This document shows positions 47,401-59,579 of a stretch of 64,000 nt of DNA, in pieces (position 1 is the stretch's first letter; every line of letters starts with the position of its first letter). Source of the DNA: Amblyornis subalaris (taxonomy: Eukaryota; Chordata; Aves; Passeriformes; Ptilonorhynchidae); assembly GCA_018881555.1 (NCBI GenBank), contig JACAXG010000056.1, forward strand, positions 941,462 to 1,005,461, read 5' to 3'. Made by a program: the position numbers and the translations under genes. The notes below the pieces were generated by a model. It ran no database searches and was not told the DNA's origin. It was given only the letters and a program-made list of their open reading frames with translations.

Positions 47401-50325
47401 CTGGAAGGGAATTGAGGGATAGGGACATACCAGAGGGAAGGGGTGCATTGCTGATGTGTTCATCCATCAGTGCATGCCAGTGAAATGATAAGGAGCATCT
47501 GGCACGAGGTCTCGGTGCATTTCTTCCTCGCTGGCTGATGTGGTGAGCTGGTGTTCTGCCCTGTGTCACAGCTCACTGGCTCCAGGCGTGAAAGAATTCA
47601 ATTAATTTCATTTCTCATTGACATTGCCACGTAGGGGAAGGGGCTACTTTTGCTTTTTAAANTCTGATGTGCATGAAGTCTTACGTATTCTGTGTTTAAG
47701 AAGAGTAGCTAGAGGCTGTTCCAGTGCACAGCTGCAGAAGCACCGTGGAATAACATAACACCCATGAACTGCTGCGAGGCATGGAAGTTTAGGATGCTCC
47801 TATATCACCCTTGGGCCTAGCTGAGAATTTTTGGAGGTAACACTTTCAGGGTGCAAGATGCCAGCTCATCGTAACTAAAATTTTGAGGGAATGACTGATT
47901 TTGGTCATTCATCAGGTTCATTTAAAAAACCCCAGCACTCTGCTATTATCATGTTTCACAACTGTGCCTGGGGGACTTTATCTTGGATCAGAAAAAGGCT
48001 AATTGTTGTACAAATAAAGAATGGTAGAAATAAAACTGTCTCCCAGGGAGGTTGTGATTGCCATTTACTTTCTTCAAATGAAAAGTAAGATTGTCTGATT
48101 TGGCGTGGTTTGGGTTTGATCTACAATCTAGGTTACTCTCTACAANAAAGCTTGAGAAGATTAAAAATGAAGAGCAACTGCCAGGATTGAAATGAGACAC
48201 TCCCAAACTGCTGATAGAACATCTGACCAGATAGGAAGATGTTCATAGATTAANATTTTGAGAAAATGCCGAGGTTCTTACTTTTCATTATTTGTTGTTA
48301 CCCCTCTTTGGAATAGAATTTTTCTTTTGAAATTTCTGAAAAATATCCAGGGACTGGAAAACCATTTCCCCCTCGCTTTCGTCATGGCTGCTGCAATTAG
48401 ACTGTGGCAGGGGAGCTTGGGGGTATGGGAGTTTTTCCCTGTGGTTTTTCTTACCCCACTCTGAGCAGAATTAGATGATCCAATACTAAAAACAACTGAG
48501 TCTGGTATTGCATTAGAGCACTGCTCTTGCTGCATTGGCTGAGCTGCACTTTTTTTTGAGTTATGGGGCCAGTTTTTGCAGTGCAGCAAGGCCATGATTA
48601 TTCTCTGAATGTGGGGTTGGTGATGTCATGCTGTTGCAGAAAGTAGGCTCTGCATGTGCTAAAATAGCCATGTATTTCAGGATACGGAGAGAGAGCCCTT
48701 GTGGCTNTGGAGTAACTTCATCATACATTTCATTATTGCAGTGCTATCCCAGTTCTACTTTCATGAAATATGTGGCAATACACACACATGCTTTTTTTGT
48801 NTGTGGAGTGATGTCATGGCCTGACCTGCAGAGCCATGTGATAAAATGCAGAATTTTTATGGGTAGGTCATGTGCTGGTCATGTGTGCATGTATATACAT
48901 ATGCAGATGAATCAATTATAAGCTTTTAAGCTTTACAGTAATACTTTATTTTATTTATAAAAATAGATTTTAAATAATTTTTATTATCTTTAGTCATTTG
49001 TTGCATTATTTAAATATCCCCTTTTGTCTCTGCCCTTTCCACTTTGCCTCCATTCTCAGTCACAGTTTTCTTCCACAGCACGGATGGCTTGTTGGGCATT
49101 TCCAGGATCAGAGGAGTGTAGTGGGGAGATTATCAGGATCACTCAGGCTGTGCAGGCTGCAGCAGTGCTGTTGCTGCATGGTGTATCAGGGCTGGGAACA
49201 GCCAGAGCACAGTGCACCTTCNGAAGGGCACTGGGAGGGTGGGAGAGAGAAGGTGCACGCTCTGCCAGGCTTGGTTTCCTACCTTGGGCACCAGCCAGAG
49301 GTTCTCCAGGGCACACATTTGGGCTGCTAATCTGTGCAGAAGCCCTCACCACCACACCTCCGCGGGCGCCGGGCCTCGCAGGCGCGTGGTTTTCTGCACA
49401 GCCCTGCGCTGCAGTTCAAAGACTGGCGTTGCAAACGTTCCCCATCCACCAGGTTTTGGAGCTGGGTGTGTTCCTGCCGTCCCGGGCTTGCGGGATGACA
49501 CAGCCTTACTCACTACGAGCAGCGTGTTCGCACAGGAACAGANGGACGGAGTCACTTCTGTGTGAAATCCCGAGTCCCGTGGGTTGTGTGGGCTNCTTTG
49601 CCTTAAGGCTGCTGCACGGAGTTCCTTCCAGGTCAGACTGCTGCCCTTTAGTCCAACCTGGCTCTTGCTCAGAAGTGAAAATAGAGGGTTTCTTGTTCCA
49701 AAACAGCAGCAGAGCTGGTGGCCTCAGTCCAATGCACCTCCCAGACTGCCCCACCAGCGTTGGCACCTACTTTCCTTACCTGTTTAGCCGTGATATATCC
49801 CAAAGTCTTCTTCTGCACTGCCATGTGGGTCTGGNGTTCTGCTGTCCTGTGTGTCATGGGACCCTGAGCCAGCCAGAGCTGACCTCTCTGTATCCTCATG
49901 CTCTGTCATACCTGAGGACAGGTTCCCTGTCATGGCAGGGAAATGCACAGTCTCTGTAGAGATGTGCTTTTTCCTCTTCTGTCAGTGATGTGAGTTCTCT
50001 GAGTACTGAAACCACCCTAAAATACATAGAAACCAGAGAATAGACTTAGCTCTTGGCAGTTTGTAGAGCCACTGGAAGTTTTCTCCTGTACACAGCATGC
50101 CACGTCTTCCTTCTTTGCTCATCTCTTNATTCTGAGTATTTTCCTTTTGCTCTTTCCATGCCCCTCCAGGGAAAAAATAGTGCCTGGAGGTTGTAGGGCC
50201 ACAGAATCAGCCCAAGCCTTCTCATAGTACATGATCATCTACCTTATTTATTTCATTGAAATCACAGAAAATTAGGTGTGTGAACAACTGCTGACTAGAA
50301 AAAGAAAGGTTCACAGTCCAGTCCT

Positions 50326-50524
50326 GGGGAAAAAGGAGAAGAGAGGAGAAGAGAAGAGAAGACAAAAGAAGAGAAGGGAAGAGAAGAGAAGAGAAGAGAA
50401 GAGAAGAGAAGAGAAGAGAAGAGAAGAGAAGAGAAGAGAGGAGAAGAGAAGAGAAGAGAAGAGAGAAAAGAGAAAAGAGAAAAAAGAAAAAAGAAAGAAA
50501 AAAGAAAAGAGAAAAGAAAAGAAG
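50326..50524 (+). repeat. (GAGAA)n polypurine satellite
   Basis: A pentanucleotide array, mainly GAGAA/AGAAG units, degrading at its 3' end into AGAAAA-type repeats. From 50364 to 50524 there are 161 consecutive purines without a pyrimidine. Overlapping open frames on both strands (Lys/Arg/Glu on one, Ser/Leu/Phe on the other) are artefacts of the repeat. Confidence 0.97.
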
Positions 50525-50875
50525 CTTCACATTATTTTAAAACTCACTCCGAAGAAATCCCTTTCACTTGTACAATGATTTCTTCTCCTGGGACATCTCT
50601 CTGCAATAGCTGTCCTCTTCCTTTAAGTGGTTACATATTGAGAATGTGNTATCCTGCCAGAAGAGCCTTGATTGCTCTACTTCAGGCTAAATGAACTGGA
50701 AAAAAGAAAGAAGCTTTATAAGACTGGTGCTTTCTGCTAATTGTTCTGCAGAGAGGCTCATGCTAGTGCTAGTCTGTGTGCCAGGTAAAAAACTCTCATG
50801 GCACAGTTGTATTTCTTCCATGCTTCTGTACTGTGGGCATGTTTGCAGTAATATTGTCAGGGCTGCTTCTTTTTG
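50525..50875. other. Short non-coding interval
   Basis: Single-copy sequence between the polypurine array and the next CR1. Nothing is recognised in it. Confidence 0.6.
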
Positions 50876-51019
50876 CCATCCCTGGGTGGATTTAAGGGAT
50901 GTGCAGACGTGGCATGTAGGGACATGGTTAATGGTGGACTTGACAGTGCTGGTTTAATGGTTGGACTTGATCTAAAAGGTCTTTTCCAACCTAAATGGTT
51001 CTATGAGTCTGTGATTCTT
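50876..51019 (+). mobile_element. CR1 LINE 3'-end fragment (~145 bp)
   Basis: Sense-orientation CR1 tail: 'ccatccctgggtggatttaagggatgtgcagacgtggcatgtagggacatggtta', 'ggtttaatggttggacttgatctaaaaggtcttttccaacctaaatgg' and the terminal 'ttctatgagtctgtgattct' octamers. It is severely 5'-truncated with no coding remnant. Confidence 0.94.
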
Positions 51020-51452
51020 TGCAGATGTGTCATTATGAACACATCCACAGGCTGAACTCCTCATGCTGAGCTGGTTCCAGTCCTTGCTGTAACTCTTGGA
51101 GTTGCAGCTGACATTTGGTGCGCGCCCACTTCATGTCATGTCACCGTGTCCCTAACTTCTGAAAATGATGGATTTTCACTATTTCACTGTGACCTGCCAT
51201 GCTGCTGCTCCACAAATCAGTGGTTTCCTTTTCCTACTTTCACAAAACAAAATTTTACTGGAGATTGTTTGGCCACCTATTAGCATAGTACTCTGAGGCC
51301 TGCTGAGCTCCTCATGCGTGGCCAAGGTTTCACAGGAGGGAACATGTCCTGGAGAGGGGAAGCATCACCTGGTTGTCACAGTAGACCACTGGGAGTCAAA
51401 ATTGGATNCCTGTTGCTGCTGCCACAGACTCACAGGTCAGCCTTGGGCAAGC

Positions 51453-51470
51453 CTCTCTCTCTCTCTCTCC
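51453..51470. repeat. (CT)9 microsatellite
   Basis: Short uninterrupted CT dinucleotide repeat of about nine units. Confidence 0.9.
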
Positions 51471-51694
51471 ATGGGCTGCGTTGCATTGCAGTGCAATGTG
51501 AAACGGGGCAGAGATGCCAGCAGGGATCCTGGCAGCAGTCGATCTGTGATGGAGATGGAACCAGTATTTTCCTCTCTGTGATGTGTGTGAGACTACCAGA
51601 CAAAGATTTTTAAAGCCTTTAATGTATAATGTATCCTGTGTCATCCTTATGTGAACAGGCAGCTATGCAAAGTATTATTAGTCCTGGTTCTTGT

Positions 51695-51800
51695 ATTCCT
51701 GAAGGGAATAGNGAGCATCTTCTAGAGAATTCCACGCAGGTTATTGCATTCCTGAAGGGAAGAGTGAGCAAGAGCATCTTCTAGAGAGTTTCCCATGCAC
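51695..51800. repeat. Imperfect tandem duplication (53-bp period)
   Basis: Two copies of 'attcctgaaggga..ag.gagcatcttctagaga' begin at 51695 and 51748. The second copy has a ~6-bp insertion made of a repeated 'gagcaa'-type word. Confidence 0.9.
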
Positions 51801-54800
51801 AATTGAAGTGGAAGGAATGAAATTGTTCACCTTCAAGATGATGTTTCTCCTTCTGCCNTAAATTCTGGGTTTTGGATAGTTTAAACCAGAATTTTTTTAT
51901 TGTTTTGCCTTAACTTCTATATTTAAAACACCAGATTACTATACCTCCTTAGTGCTGGATGTGCTCCAGCCTAAACAATCTCCATTCTGCTTGCCTAAAT
52001 TCCTTTCTATAGTTTCAGCTGAATGTGGAATTCTTTTCTGCTCCTCTATCTAAATTGCCATGTGCCATTCCTCAAGGCTGTGGGACAGCTCGTGTGTTCC
52101 TCCCTGGAAGTGGCAGCATCTCGGTAGTGTGTGAAGCAGGGTCTGTGTAATCCTTTGGGATCTTTCAGGATAAAAAGCTGCTCTATAAATACTNTATCAT
52201 TTTCATTGTCAGTCTGGATTCAGGAGTGAAATGATCCCACTTAGTTAAAGCAGGATGAAGTGTCTATTTTCATATTTGTTTAATTGAACCACTCAGCGTG
52301 TCTGATAGTAATGGCTTTATTTGAAGCATGTGGTTCTTATGAGCTGTTAAGATACCAATAGCATTTGGATTAGTCTTTTTGCCAAGAAAGCCAGGTCAAT
52401 TCTTCAGGAAAATAAAAAAAAAACTAAAGCAAACTTTATTTTAACAGTGTCTTGAATTTCACTTTAGGTTCCATAAATATTTGTCAGTGTTCCTTTTGTA
52501 ATACCCACGAGAGCCCTTGGCAAGACATGGGGTCTATCTCCAGAACANGGAATATAAATAAATTCCCCAAACCGTGCCGGAGAATTGGAGGTAACTTTAG
52601 CCCATGCAAGAGACCTGAAGCCAAGCAAAGGCTCTGATCNTGGTTCTTGAATTACTATTTGTAGAGAGGAGAGGGAATGGGAGGAAAAAAGGAGAAGCAC
52701 AGAGAGAGGAAAATCTAAACGTTACTAGAAGGTATGTGGGAGCCCACACCATCCTGTGCAGGAAGGTGGAGGTCGTTTACCAAGGCAATGACAGAAATGT
52801 GACTTCTGCTTGGATTCTGGTTGCTGTCTGCTCTTAATGCTTCCAGAAAAGTTAACAGTTTTTTCTCATGCCCTAGAGGATAAGGGAGGAAATTTTACAT
52901 TCTTGATGAGGACTGGTAATGCCATCTATTTCAGAAGATCAGGCCAAGAAAGCACTGGGGAACCACCCTATGTGTCCCTTTCCCCCAATTTCCTCTGAAT
53001 ACCTTTGATATTCCCGAGAACGTGGTTTACTTCTGTGGTTTTCAGCGCTATATCTAAGAAAGAGAAAAAAAGAAGCCTGTGATGATTTCAAAGACTTGCC
53101 TATAGTTAAGTACTTAANCAGAGGTTTAGGGTGCAGGGCTTTTGATTTAAGAGCAAGCCCTGTTCTGTGCAGTTGAGGGGGGAAATAGCTGAAATTTTAT
53201 CCTATCCCTGACCACAGATTGAGATTACCAAAGCTGCACAAAAGCAGGGAGTCAGAATGAAGGAGGTGTATTGAAGGAAGCGGGACCTTGGCTTCTAGCA
53301 ATGCGCTCTGGTTGCTGGATCAACTCCAATAAAAATTTAAATTCAGACAAGCTGAATGCCTTATTTGTCTGGTTAAGGGGGAAGAAGGTGGGGATGGGTG
53401 AAGTTTTTCCTTTACCTCTGAATGTTAAAATAATGGTAGTAGGATGTGAAAAGTCCATATCCCTAAAGAATGTACTATTGTCATATCAGATAGTTAGCAA
53501 CTGTTCTGTTTCTTCTTTATGTGCATAAACTGGAAAATTGTGAAACAGGGATAAATAGAGATGTGAGAGGGATTTTCTGGAGGAGAACCTGTTTTCTGGT
53601 GAGATGGGAGCCTATCTGTCCGTAGATTTAGAATACCATACAAAATGCTGGACAACTTTGATCTCCCTTAAAATTAATGGGAATTGAGTGTTGCTCACAN
53701 TTCACAAGATCAGAGTGTCTCTTTGCATGGACAATTTCCAGCAATGATCAATGATCTCCATACCAGCCCTCAGTTGTCTGCAAGTGCTAAAAGAAAAGTA
53801 TAAAAGCACCATTAACCCCATGTTTTCTGCTTTCACAGACAGCTGTCTGGGGCCNTGTAGCAGTTGATATTCTATAGCTTTCTATTCCTGCCACACTGTN
53901 CCTACGTATGGTTTTGGAAACGTGACTGAGGTTTGCCAGCAGTTCCTTAATCTAGTCACTATGGAAGTTAAGGAAAAAAATCAGGTAACAACCTCCATCT
54001 GCAAAACTACTTCTGCTTTTGTGACTGGGATTCATACACAGTCAGCACAGTCAGATCATTTTTTACTTAAAAATACTCTGTCTCCCTCACCAAAACAGGA
54101 AGCATCTTTCCAGGAATGCTTGGGAAAGTGTTTTGACTTTTATGTGACTGAGATAACTGGAAAAAGTATTAAAGCTAGAAAAGGTTTAGCCAGACAGAAA
54201 TACTCATCATACTGGATAGATGTATTACCTGTGTTCAATCTGACGTATTCCTAANTTACTAACATTTTTCTTCCCAGGGTAGTTATTTTTAAAAAAAACA
54301 TGGAGTTTCAGTTATCCTTTGGAGCTTCATAAAACTTTCTTAAAAAAGCTTTGCAGTCCNTTTCTTAATCCTGTTCCCTTACACAGCTCATGCCAACAGC
54401 AAGGTTTGGCAACAGGCTGTTTACCTTTCTGTGCCACGTCCAAAAAAAGTGCAGGAGGGGCAGAGCCACAGCCAGTGTGTGCTGGCAGNGTGCACACAGG
54501 CANTTCTCAGCCTGCAGAGAGGGCTGCATTNTTGAAGGGGCTGTGCAGCATTTGCAGGAGCTGAGCACCGGCTCNCGGCTAGCGAAGAAGGAGGGGNGGG
54601 ATGCTCGCTTTGTTCCTGTACNCAGGGCTTTGGTTTACACAGCTTCCTTGTATTGCACAGGGCCTTCCTGCCCTGCAGCTTGACTTGCTCCGTGACAAAT
54701 TATTCCTTAATTGCTGGATGGCAGAAGAAAAGCTTTACAGCCCTGAGGTTATTCCTAACAAATCAGGTTACAGAAGCCTTGAAAATTATATTGAGCAGAA

Positions 54801-55130
54801 AAGCACCATGAGGTTTCCTTGGGTGCTTGGGCTGTGTTAAGCTTTACTAAGGCAATGTGCTAATGAAGCTTGTTAAAATGCAATTATACGTTAATGCTGT
54901 GGATGCAGAAATGAGGATAATCAGCAGAGAGGTGCTGGTGAAGCTGTTGTGATTAGCATGATTTGTGTGTGTGTCACTGCTGTGCTCAGGGCCTTCACCC
55001 CACAGTGCAAGGTGTTGGCTGAGCACAACGAGGAGGCTGTGCCTGAAGAGCTACCTGGGGGTGTGAGATGAAGGAGGATGGCAGGAAGATGGAGAGATGG
55101 GTGGAGGAAAGCAGCAGTGAGATTGTAAAA

Positions 55131-55363
55131 TCTTAGAATCACAGAATGGTCTGGGTTGNAAAGGACCTCAAAGATCATTTAGTTCCAACCTTCCACTAGA
55201 CCAGATTGCTCAGAGCCCCATCCAGCCTGGCCTTGNACACTTCCAGGGAAGGGGCAGCCACAGCTTCTCTGGGNAACCTGTTCCAGTGTCTCACTACATG
55301 CTGAGTGANGAATTTCTTCCTAACATCTGATCTAAATCTCTCCTCTTTTAGTTTTAAACTGTT
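55131..55363 (-). mobile_element. CR1 LINE 3'-end fragment (~230 bp)
   Basis: Reverse-complement CR1: 'tcttagaatcacagaatggtctgggttg', 'aaaggacctcaaagatcatttagttccaacc', 'ttgctcagagccccatccagcctggccttg', 'cacttccagggaaggggcagccacagcttctctggg', 'aacctgttccagtgtctcac', 'gaatttcttcctaacatctgatctaaatctctcctcttttagttttaaact'. It ends where the reverse-complement sequence leaves the CR1 consensus, at about 55363. It contains four Ns, more than its surroundings, as expected for a multi-copy sequence. Confidence 0.96.
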
Positions 55364-56162
55364 TGATGGTGTTGGCCATGAGGACCAGCAGGATGCCAGG
55401 CTTAGCTGCTGACCAGTAGTAGTGGGTACCTGGTGTAGGAAAGCTTTAAGGGGGCATGTGCAGGGAGAGGGCTGAGTGCCTCAGCCAATGCCAATGGGGA
55501 GCTGCTCCCACANGAGGCAGGAAACACCTCTGATTTTCTTTGAAAAATGTAAAAAGGCAGGAGAGAGCCTGGATAGCTGGAAGAAGGTGGACCTCTGTTA
55601 AGGAAGAGTTGATAGANCAGTGAGTGGAAGAAGGCCAGGAGGAGCCTTGACAAGTGAGGAAAAGTAGCAGCTGTTTGATGTGGCAGGGAAAGGAGAGGTA
55701 GATGTGAGGAGAGGTAGAGGTGGCCAGAGCAGTGTCGAGAAAAAAAATTAATATGGATGAGGCAAGAGTGTGCTCTGCCAAGGCTGGAGCAGAGGAGTCT
55801 TGATGAAATATGATGGGAGTCTGGATGAAAACTGCAAGTGAGTGGACAGGCAGCCAGGGCTGGGCTTATCAAGGAGCTGCAGAAAGACTTCAGCTCAGGG
55901 TCTGAGCCAGGATGGGGAGAGCTAGAGGGAGAGCAAAGTGAAAAATACCACTGGGGCTGTGGGCCTGAGCGACAGGCGGGACAGTAGCAGTGTCCGCAGC
56001 AATTAAGGAAGGAGGTGGGGAGGGGGAGGGAGATTAAGAGCTCTGAGCTTGAGCTGACAGCTCGACATCCAGGAGATGTCAGGGAGACAGACAAGGTTTT
56101 CGCCCGGACAGAGAGAGACAGGCCCAGATGATCGGATCAGACAACTGGGGGGACTGATTTAT
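55364..56162. other. Purine-skewed non-coding segment
   Basis: From about 55440 to 56060 the plus strand is markedly rich in A and G, with many 'ggagag', 'gaagg' and 'gaggta' words but no fixed period. This skew keeps a 230-codon Ser/Leu/Pro/His-rich frame open on the minus strand (55402-56094), which I regard as an artefact of base composition. Confidence 0.6.
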
Positions 56163-56350
56163 GTGAGAAGATTAAAAGAGCTGCTTGTAAATGTATGTAT
56201 AGCTTGGCTAAGTGACACCTGAGGGGACAATAACTGTCTGCAAGTGTATGAAGGGATTGGATCCTGGAGCCAGGAGGAGGAGGAGGGAACAGTTTAGGGG
56301 TGTAGATGAGGATTTTGACTGGAGGCAGTGGAATAAGGTGGAGCAAAGCT
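56163..56350 (+). mobile_element. Ancient CR1/L3-like LINE relic
   Basis: The order 'gagaagattaaaagagctg', 'tatgtatagcttggctaag', 'tgaggggacaataactgtctgcaagtgtatgaagg', then an 'aggaggaggagggaacagttta' block and 'ggcagtggaataa' follows the 3' region of old CR1/L3 elements (run reading agattaaa..agctt..gaggggacatgataactgtctacaaatatatgaagg). It is much more decayed than the other copies and so probably older. Judged by eye from family knowledge. Confidence 0.6.
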
Positions 56351-59300
56351 GGCTGTATTGCCTCGTTAGGGAAAATACCTCCCTGCAAAACTGCGAAGAT
56401 TCTTTGGTGAGTCTTGAGACTTGCATGTCCGTATAGGTTCCCATATGGACCCCCATGGTCACAGGGTGCCTGGCAATCTGATGTGTGTTCTCACAGCACC
56501 CCAGGAGAGGAAGAAGTCCCCAGCTTTGTGCAGTTGTGGCACTTCAGTACCTTATGTGACCCTTACTCTCTGACTGTCAAGGACCTAAGAAAGTACCTTA
56601 TCCATTAGGCTCTCTTTCCTTTTATTTGTCTCTGTTTTAANGGGTCATTCCTGTGGATAGTACAGAGAGATGGACAGGAACGAAACCTAATGGGGCTTCC
56701 CCAGCCCACAGTTTGTGAGGTTTTCTCCACATGTTCCTTACAACTTTTTAACTTAAAAAGTTTTACTCCTCTGTGAAGCCAAGGGAAGAAGCAGCAGGTA
56801 TTAATTTGTTTCTGCTGGNCTCATCCATGGGCTGTGCAGTCCAGTGCCTTGTCTCTGCGTTTTTGGGTATTTCAGAGGGAGATCCAGGGCATCTGCAGGA
56901 GGCAGCTCCAGAGCCAGCTGTCTGTTGGGGGNCTTGGTTTCCTAACACTGGTTACAGACTTTTGCAGGTCCCAAGTTTCTATTTATTCTGAGCAACATTG
57001 GGCAGAACATGAGAGGGTTTTCCTAGGAAACTTTAAGAGAGCACCGAGAAAAGTAAAAGAAGTGAGCATAAAGTGGATCCATCCCAACTTTTGTGATTTG
57101 GTTTTCTGGGGTAGGTTCTGCTGTGATACCAGATGGGGGTTATATCCTCAGATAAATCTTTTAAAGAGCCTTACTTCCAAAGTTAAATACCACCTGTCTC
57201 CTTCTGTCTGTGTGCCCTTTCCATACCTGTCCGTGTCTGGCTGGTCTTTACATTGGTGTNCTAAAGAGATGAGGTTCATGTGGTGACACATTTGAGGGTC
57301 GATCCATCTCCATCCCTTCCAGTAGCTTTTAGGCCTCTAAGCCAATTTTCCACACATTGTTTGAGGAGGAGTGATGTGAGAGATACAAAGTTCAAACTTT
57401 GTGAAAATGACAAGTCATGTAGAAGGGATTGTAACAGTGCTGCATCCCACTGCCACCACNCTTGGGGAAAGGCCATTGCAAGGCTTCAGTCTTTTCTAAA
57501 TATGTGCATGAATTTTCTAAATAGAGAGACATTAATGCAACGGCGACAAACAAGCAAATAAATAAATGAAGATGTTATCAGGTTCTTGCCCCCTAATAGA
57601 TGCTGGGAAATAGCTCCACAGAATATAGGGCCATTGGAAACTAAGCTTTGTTAATAAGTTGCCTGTCATTGCAAACTGCCCATACCCAGCGTGGGCTTGT
57701 ACAGGTGTCAGTAGGAGGTGGGAATTGACGATGGCTGTTGCACCTCTTTCTGTGCATGAGGAGCTCAGAGTGTCATCCCTTACCAGTGCCAAACCAAGTC
57801 TCAGTGTTCATTGGCANTAAAAACAGGTGGGACCCAAATAATTAAGAACCAGAATTCTTTTCCAGCTCTTCATGCAGACTGTAGCTTCATTTTAATGGTG
57901 TAGCACTTCAGCAGAGACCAGAGGTCTTCGACCTGTGAAGGTTTCCTTTTCCCTGCAAGGAGTTCATGTTTGACCTTGGCACTCACAATTACAAGCAGAG
58001 CCCCCTGCTCTGACTTCCACCACTGTTTCAGCAGGACCACAATCTGTGGGGCCTTTCTGAATATTTCCCTCTTCACCCAATATTGCTGAAAATGAGCCCG
58101 AAGTGTTGACAGACAGCAGCACTCTCAGTGTGTAGGAATCCAACATAAACAGACTTGCTGGTTGTGTACTTGGACATGTTAAACGAGGTCCCTGCTTTGA
58201 TCTTCCTTGCACTATCCTAAAGCCCAGCAAGCAAAGGCTAAGTAAACAGACCTTTGATTTCAGGGCTGTTTGGAGCAGAGGTCTTGTAAAACTTTTATCA
58301 ATGGCAGAGCTGAGCTACTGAAGTCCCTCTTGGACTGTAGGTGCTGCAAGAGTAGCAGTGTGGTTTTATTGACCCTAACATCTCCCTGCTTCCCATAATG
58401 ACAAACATCTGGGGATATGAGCCAGCTTCCTGTTGATTGTAATGTACCAGTTTCTCTAGGAGAGACACCTGCTTATAATCTCCTCTATGGTGAGTGGAGC
58501 ATAAGCTGTTTCAGATCCTACAGCTATTGGATCCCACNGCCTGTGCAGCTTTTTGTTAATGCATGTCATAAAGATGCTTAAATAAATCGCATGGGACACA
58601 TCCGTGGGAAACACTCACGTTACTAATCCTGCGTGTTCAACACTCCTGGGTCAAACCCCACAAAAACCAGCACTCTGGCTGAAATAGCTTGAATATTACA
58701 ACAAATTGTGTTTTAGTTATTTGCTTCCTGTTTTCAGAGCATTTAGTGATTCCCCCTCGATCACAAAGGTNGCAAATTTCCTTTCATGTTTAAACAAACA
58801 GGAGATTCTCCTTCGGGATTATGCCCTCAGAAAAAAGTAAGAAACAAGCACCTAATATCATAAGATTTAAAAAATAAAATTGTGAATTCTGGCAAATTCC
58901 CCTTAATGGATGAAACACAGGAGTTGGATTGGCCTCTGCTTTCTTCTAATTTAGTATTTTTCTCTGTCTTCTGATGAATTACATAAAGAAGGCTTTGTTT
59001 CCCTAATACTCACCATAGGAAAGCGACATGACAGTGAGATCCTGCCAAGGTNTTTTGTTTTTTATAAACATTATCAATTTTTTCATTGTTTTCAAGATTA
59101 AGAACCACTATTTAGCAATAATGGAGCCCAGGCTGTTCCCAGTGGGCCAAAGCTCTTGACCCTACTGGTGGAGTGATTTCAGGCAAAGCTTGACTGAGCT
59201 CAGGACNCAAAGCTGAAGTGTTTTACTCAGCCCTACCAATGATTATTGCTTCATTTCAAGATAAATGCCAAATGACAAATTCATTGACCAGCTGTTCCAT

Positions 59301-59579
59301 GCCAACAGTGCTCCTGCTGTACCTTCTGGAAGTAAAGCTGAGATTGTTGGCTGAGTAAATTGTGAGTCAGAGTGCATCTAGTCCCTCTTGTCCTCTGCCC
59401 TCACACTTTTACAGCTTGGCCTTAAATGACAGCCTTTCTTACGTTGCCTTTTCTGCCTTAGTCGCAAACTGATCCTTTACTGTCTGTAAAACAATGCAGC
59501 ACTGTTCTCCCTTCGGAAATGAATTTTGTCTTTTGTCAAATAGTCACATCCAGTATGAGATAAGAAGCGTTTTTAACAG

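Larger units (their letters stand above)
37135..50325. other. Non-coding stretch, no gene recognised
   Basis: Mostly single-copy DNA with several short repeats listed separately, an AT-rich regulatory-like cluster (38620-38940), a MIR-like relic (42727-42845) and GC-rich patches near 46680-47130 and 49330-49560. Three longer open frames lie here (39700-40347 minus, 41581-42264 plus, 49024-49959 plus). None matches a family I know. Confidence 0.5.
51020..55130. other. Non-coding stretch, no gene recognised
   Basis: Single-copy DNA with a short CT repeat (51453-51470), a 53-bp-period duplication (51695-51800) and a cluster of Ns at 54489-54622. An AT-rich patch at about 54840-54930 may be regulatory. 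No exon could be supported. Confidence 0.5.

Noticed and set aside
50222..50578. Overlapping ORFs on both strands (102 and 100 codons)
   Set aside because: They are translations of the GAGAA repeat and its complement; not genes.
55402..56094. 230-codon minus-strand ORF
   Set aside because: Kept open by purine skew of the plus strand; Ser/Leu/Pro/His-rich and no domain.
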